A stretch of 17,178 bases of DNA from Mailhella massiliensis (GTDB lineage: Bacteria > Desulfobacterota > Desulfovibrionia > Desulfovibrionales > Desulfovibrionaceae), in NCBI RefSeq assembly GCF_020741395.1, contig NZ_DYZA01000004.1, positions 1 through 17,178 on the forward strand, given 5' to 3'. Position numbers and translations under genes: made by a program. Below, in pieces: positions 14,405-17,178 of the stretch (position 1 is the first letter of the stretch; each line of letters opens with the position of its first letter). The notes beneath the pieces are model-generated. The model worked only from the letters and a program-made list of their open reading frames with translations, ran no database searches and was not told where the DNA came from.

Positions 14405-15331
14405 TCAGCGCAGCGCCATGAGAAGCGGCACGACAACAGGTACGAGAAGCGTGAGGCACATACCGGAAAATACTGCAAGGACAGCGCAGCGCTCCCCGCT
14501 CACCTGGGCTATGACAGGCAGACAGGTATCCATGGCCGCCGCGCCCCCGGCAAGCACCGGCCCGAGCCTGCCGGAAAAACGCACAAGAAAGGGCGGCAAA
14601 AGCAGGGCGAGGGCCTCATGGATCATGTTGGACAACAGGGCTACGGATCCCAGCGCCGCATCTCCGAGCCGCGTCATGATCACCGTAGCCAGGCTGTAAT
14701 AGCCGAAGCCCGCGCCCACGGCCAGCGATTCCGGCAGGGAAAGGCGGGAAAAGGAAGAAAGCGCAAGCCACGCCAGGGCGCTCCCGCAAAGCGTGCCCGC
14801 CACCACCCCCAGGGGGATGAACAGGATGCGGCACTTCATCTCCCGCACAATGCCGAGAGCCCTGAGGTCAAAGCCCACCGTCATGCCTGCGAGCACCAGA
14901 AGCAGGTACAGCACCCATACCGCCGCCTCCCCGACGACCGGTCCTTCAGGAAAAACATGCATCCGGCCGAGAAGAAGCCCGGCCACAAAAAAGCCCAGCG
15001 CCACGAAGGAAGAAGCGTTCGCCGCCCTTCCCCCGGCTTCCGCCGCGCCTTTCCCGGCGGCGTATTCCGGGAATACATAACGCCCGAGAAGCCACGCCGC
15101 CGCAAAACAACCCGCCACGGAAAACACGCTGATGAATGCGGCATACAGGCCGAGACTCTTCAACTGCCCGATGAGCGTATCGTCCAGCCCAAGGGAAAGG
15201 CCCAGCAGAAAAAGCATAATGCGGACGGTCCAGCCGAGAGCCGTGTTCACTCTCCGCACTACGGTCTCTCTGCGACGAAACAGCCAGCCCGCGGGCACCC
15301 CCCCGGCGATAAGCCCCATTTCCAGAATCAT
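14405..15331 (-). CDS. lysO: LysO family lysine exporter (DUF340)
   Basis: The 308-residue membrane protein has about eight hydrophobic segments and the LysO (YbjE) hallmarks GAGFGYYSL (206-214), SNMIHEAL (234-241) and GGAAAMDTCLPVI (262-274). E. coli LysO (299 residues) exports L-lysine and the toxic analogue thialysine through the inner membrane. The start is unsure: the ATG at 15331 begins right before the first membrane segment and gives the family length, but its ribosome site is weak (GGGG at about -11). An in-frame TTG at 15401 would place the coding region across a terminator, so I reject it. A perfect 8-bp hairpin lies in the leader. The gene follows the RibD-C-like gene on the same strand. 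Confidence 0.87.
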   Translation of the reverse strand: MILEMGLIAGGVPAGWLFRRRETVVRRVNTALGWTVRIMLFLLGLSLGLDDTLIGQLKSLGLYAAFISVFSVAGCFAAAWLLGRYVFPEYAAGKGAAEAGGRAANASSFVALGFFVAGLLLGRMHVFPEGPVVGEAAVWVLYLLLVLAGMTVGFDLRALGIVREMKCRILFIPLGVVAGTLCGSALAWLALSSFSRLSLPESLAVGAGFGYYSLATVIMTRLGDAALGSVALLSNMIHEALALLLPPFLVRFSGRLGPVLAGGAAAMDTCLPVIAQVSGERCAVLAVFSGMCLTLLVPVVVPLLMALR

Positions 15332-15353
15332 TCCCGACCCCGTAAAACACTTT

Positions 15354-15374
15354 TTCCGGCCATTGCGGCCGGAA
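15354..15374 (-). promoter_or_regulatory. Inverted repeat in the lysO leader
   Basis: TTCCGGCC and its complement (15354-15361, 15367-15374) flank a 5-nt loop, ending 22 nt before the lysO ATG. On the minus strand it is followed by A residues, not T, so it is not a terminator. It may be an operator or a leader hairpin. Confidence 0.45.
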
Positions 15375-15381
15375 GACCCAA

Positions 15382-15408
15382 GAAAAAGCCTCCCCCAGAA
15401 CAAGGCTT
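15382..15408 (-). terminator. Intrinsic terminator after the RibD-C-like gene
   Basis: On the minus strand a 6-bp stem AAGCCT/AGGCTT (15408-15403 with 15391-15386) and an 11-nt loop are followed by T residues at 15387-15383. It is modest in strength. Since lysO begins only 50 bp further on, it could also act as an attenuator for read-through. Confidence 0.6.
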
Positions 15409-15526
15409 CCCCAGCCCTGCCGTCCCCATGACAGGAAAATACGCCGCTGCCCCCGACAACACTTGCCGAAGATTCCTACCGGGCGCCCTTTTCAGCCTCA
15501 ATTTCTCCGATACCGGAACACGCCGA

Positions 15527-16246
15527 TCAGCGTTCCCTGCGGAAGCGCAACCAGGCCGCCCCATTTTCAAGGCTTTCCGTCTCCTCAAGGCGGAAAAGGG
15601 CCGTCACGCTCCGGTCGAACAGACTTTTATCCTGAGCATTCCCCGTGACGGGAAGCACCACGAGGCTCAACTCATCCACCATGTCCGCCCTGAGGAAGGA
15701 ACCGTTCAGAAGGCTCCCCCCTTCCAAAAGAAGCCTGCGTATGCCGAAAACGGCCTTGAGCTTGTGCAGTGCCAGGGGCAGGTCGATATCATCCTTCCCG
15801 GCGAAAATGTAGGACACTCCCATCTCATGCAGATAGGCGAGGCAGGCCTGAGGCACGCTTTCACAGAGCACCTCTATGATGTGCGCGCCGCCGTAGCCCG
15901 GATCTTCGTCCTCTATGCGGGGACCTTTCCAGCCGAGGCTCCCGTGCCTGTCAAAAGCCACGGCGAAAAAGGAGGCATTCTCGTCGGCCACATGATCCAT
16001 GGGAGGCATGACCGTCTCTCCGAAGCGGGAAAGGTCGGGCCGGAAGCCTTTCGTGAAGCTTTCCTCCATAGTCACGCGGCCGCAGGCGTAGGCGCTCGCG
16101 GCATAGTCGCGATTGATGCGGTAATAGGTATTCAGCGCAGACTCGCAACGGGACAGGCGAAGAAAGTCGCCCGTCACCTTCCCGTCGAGCGACATGGCCA
16201 TGTGGCAGACGACGTAGGGCCGCTCCTGCATGTTGTTTTCTTTCAT
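15527..16246 (-). CDS. RibD C-terminal / dihydrofolate reductase-fold NADPH reductase
   Basis: The 239-residue protein belongs to the RibD_C superfamily, whose founding domain reduces the ribose of a riboflavin precursor with NADPH. Residues 16-23 (MAMSLDGK), GRVTM (56-60), LLLEGGSLLNGSFL (172-185) and VDELSLVVLPV (190-200) are the usual hallmarks. There is no deaminase domain and no riboflavin genes nearby, so it is a stand-alone reductase of unknown substrate and not proven to act in riboflavin synthesis. The ATG at 16246 is chosen because GAGAGG lies 6 nt upstream; the frame continues to 16291 without a better site. A terminator at 15382-15408 separates it from lysO. Confidence 0.87.
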   Translation of the reverse strand: MKENNMQERPYVVCHMAMSLDGKVTGDFLRLSRCESALNTYYRINRDYAASAYACGRVTMEESFTKGFRPDLSRFGETVMPPMDHVADENASFFAVAFDRHGSLGWKGPRIEDEDPGYGGAHIIEVLCESVPQACLAYLHEMGVSYIFAGKDDIDLPLALHKLKAVFGIRRLLLEGGSLLNGSFLRADMVDELSLVVLPVTGNAQDKSLFDRSVTALFRLEETESLENGAAWLRFRRER

Positions 16247-16400
16247 CAAGATCCTCTCCATACTCCGCTCCCGGGAAAAACCTTCGCACAAAAGCCGGGC
16301 GCGGGCGTTCTTTTGCCGGACGGCGGCGAAACGTCAACCCTGTCCGTGCCGGGCCATAGTACCGGAAAAAGGGAAAAAGGCCAGAGGGGAAGAAAACCGT

Positions 16401-16428
16401 AAAAAAGGCCCCTGCCGGAGCGGGGGCC
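16401..16428 (-). terminator. Intrinsic terminator of the fadL-like gene
   Basis: On the minus strand GGCCCC (16428-16423) pairs with GGGGCC (16412-16407), extended inward by a G-T and a C-G pair, and is followed by six T residues (16406-16401). It lies 31 bp after the fadL-like stop. Confidence 0.88.
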
Positions 16429-16459
16429 CTTGGTGCTGTGAAACGAGCGTTGCGCAGGC

Positions 16460-17178
16460 TCAGAACCTGTAGCCTATGGTCAGGCCGAAGTTGTGGGCAT
16501 AGCTGTTGTGCGCCCGGCCGCTATAGGTGCTGGTAAGAGGAATACCGCCCTGCTCGCCCGGCCTGTCCTTATAATTGATATCACGTACGTCGATGTACAT
16601 GTAGGCAAGGTCGAGGGTCCAGTTCTCGTACTTGAAGCCCGCGCCCAGGGTGTAGTAGTTGCGGCCGTTGGAGGGCACGAGGTAGTCGTAGCAGTTGTCG
16701 TCCTTAAGGGGCGAGGTTTCATAGGTGAAGCCCGCACGCAGGGTCAGCCAGTCCAGAGGCGCGTATTCCACGCCGAAGGTGAAAGCCCAGGTGTCGCGCC
16801 AGTTCTTCTGCTCGAAGAAGGTGGGCGTTCCGTTGTGCAGGTTGATGGTGAGATTGCGGTAGCGGCTCCACACCGTGTAGGCCACGTCACCTTCAAAGCT
16901 CAGGTTGGGCAGGGGTTTGTACATCACGCCGAGGGTGATGACGTCGGGGATGGAGAGCTTGCCGTCGGCATCGCAGTTCCGCATGACTTGCTGCAGAGCG
17001 TATATCCCGGAAGCATCGCCGGAAAAGCGAAAGCGGGCGCTGCCGTCGAAGGTCATGTCTTCGCTGGCGCGGTAGGTCAGGCCTGCGCTCCACTGGTCGT
17101 TGAAGCGGGCGTGCAGGCCGAAGTTGTAACCGAAGGCATAGCCGTTTTCGGAATGGATACGCGCGTCGGCATGAGCAA
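16460..17178 (-). CDS. FadL/OmpP1-type outer membrane transport protein, C-terminal part
   Basis: The frame is open to the window edge, so only the last 238 residues are seen. The protein has alternating beta-barrel segments such as PNLSFEGDVAYTVWSRY, APLDWLTLRAGFTYETSPLK and NWTLDLAYMYIDV, and ends in GLTIGYRF with a terminal Phe. These are typical of the OmpP1/FadL/TodX family, which moves hydrophobic compounds such as long-chain fatty acids or aromatics across the outer membrane. The PDVITLGVMYKPLPNLSFEGD stretch is a common FadL-family element. The N-terminal hatch domain lies outside the window, so substrate class cannot be judged. An intrinsic terminator follows after 31 bp. Confidence 0.85.
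   Translation of the reverse strand, partial: AHADARIHSENGYAFGYNFGLHARFNDQWSAGLTYRASEDMTFDGSARFRFSGDASGIYALQQVMRNCDADGKLSIPDVITLGVMYKPLPNLSFEGDVAYTVWSRYRNLTINLHNGTPTFFEQKNWRDTWAFTFGVEYAPLDWLTLRAGFTYETSPLKDDNCYDYLVPSNGRNYYTLGAGFKYENWTLDLAYMYIDVRDINYKDRPGEQGGIPLTSTYSGRAHNSYAHNFGLTIGYRF

Noticed and set aside
14372..16402. A 676-codon open frame on the plus strand
   Set aside because: It lies antisense to the lysO-like and RibD-C-like genes, crosses two minus-strand terminators, and its translation is Arg/His/Pro/Gly-rich low-complexity sequence with no domain. It results from the G/C-rich third positions of the real genes.
1..17178. Mobile elements, CRISPR arrays, tRNA or defence systems
   Set aside because: I searched for transposase or integrase motifs, regularly spaced repeats, tRNA T-loop patterns and known defence domains and saw none.

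Overview
The window looks like ordinary chromosome from a GC-rich Gram-negative bacterium. The best guess is a member of the Desulfovibrionaceae (Desulfovibrio/Bilophila relatives). Evidence for this is the C-terminal part of a porin that resembles the major outer-membrane porins of that family (left edge), a FadL/OmpP1-type barrel (right edge), strong Shine-Dalgarno sites and G/C-rich third codon positions. Genus is an inference. No tRNA, rRNA, insertion sequence, phage gene, CRISPR array or replication origin was recognised.

Layout from the left: a porin tail with an intrinsic terminator (1-852); a YbjJ-like MFS transporter (-) divergent from tag, which encodes 3-methyladenine DNA glycosylase I; a secreted DUF3298-type protein just behind tag; a secreted GH3 (NagZ-like) lipoprotein translationally overlapped with a TetR regulator (-). 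Then comes about 1.2 kb (5644-6884) with no convincing protein gene. Inside it a minus-strand promoter-like element, a foldable stretch of about 170 nt and two consecutive intrinsic terminators mark a probable stand-alone small RNA.

From 6885 to 7784 lies a YddG-type aromatic amino acid exporter (+), which shares a bidirectional terminator with a long minus-strand run. In transcription order that run is araC-type regulator, MBL-fold hydrolase (glyoxalase II-like), FMN-dependent reductase, comF, dus and rlmN. The reductase and comF overlap by GTGA, and dus and rlmN (tRNA and 23S rRNA modification) are 25 bp apart, so at least parts of the run are operonic. The AraC regulator is divergent from a TSUP (TauE/SafE) anion exporter with a clear sigma70 promoter. 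Another bidirectional terminator separates TSUP from a LysO-type lysine exporter (-), preceded by a RibD-C/DHFR-fold reductase (-). The window ends in the FadL-like outer membrane protein (-).

Functionally the genes are a mix of housekeeping (DNA repair, RNA modification), export (four different exporter families) and envelope functions. I see no multi-gene defence or biosynthetic system. The feature most worth follow-up is the candidate small RNA at about 6329-6549 on the minus strand.
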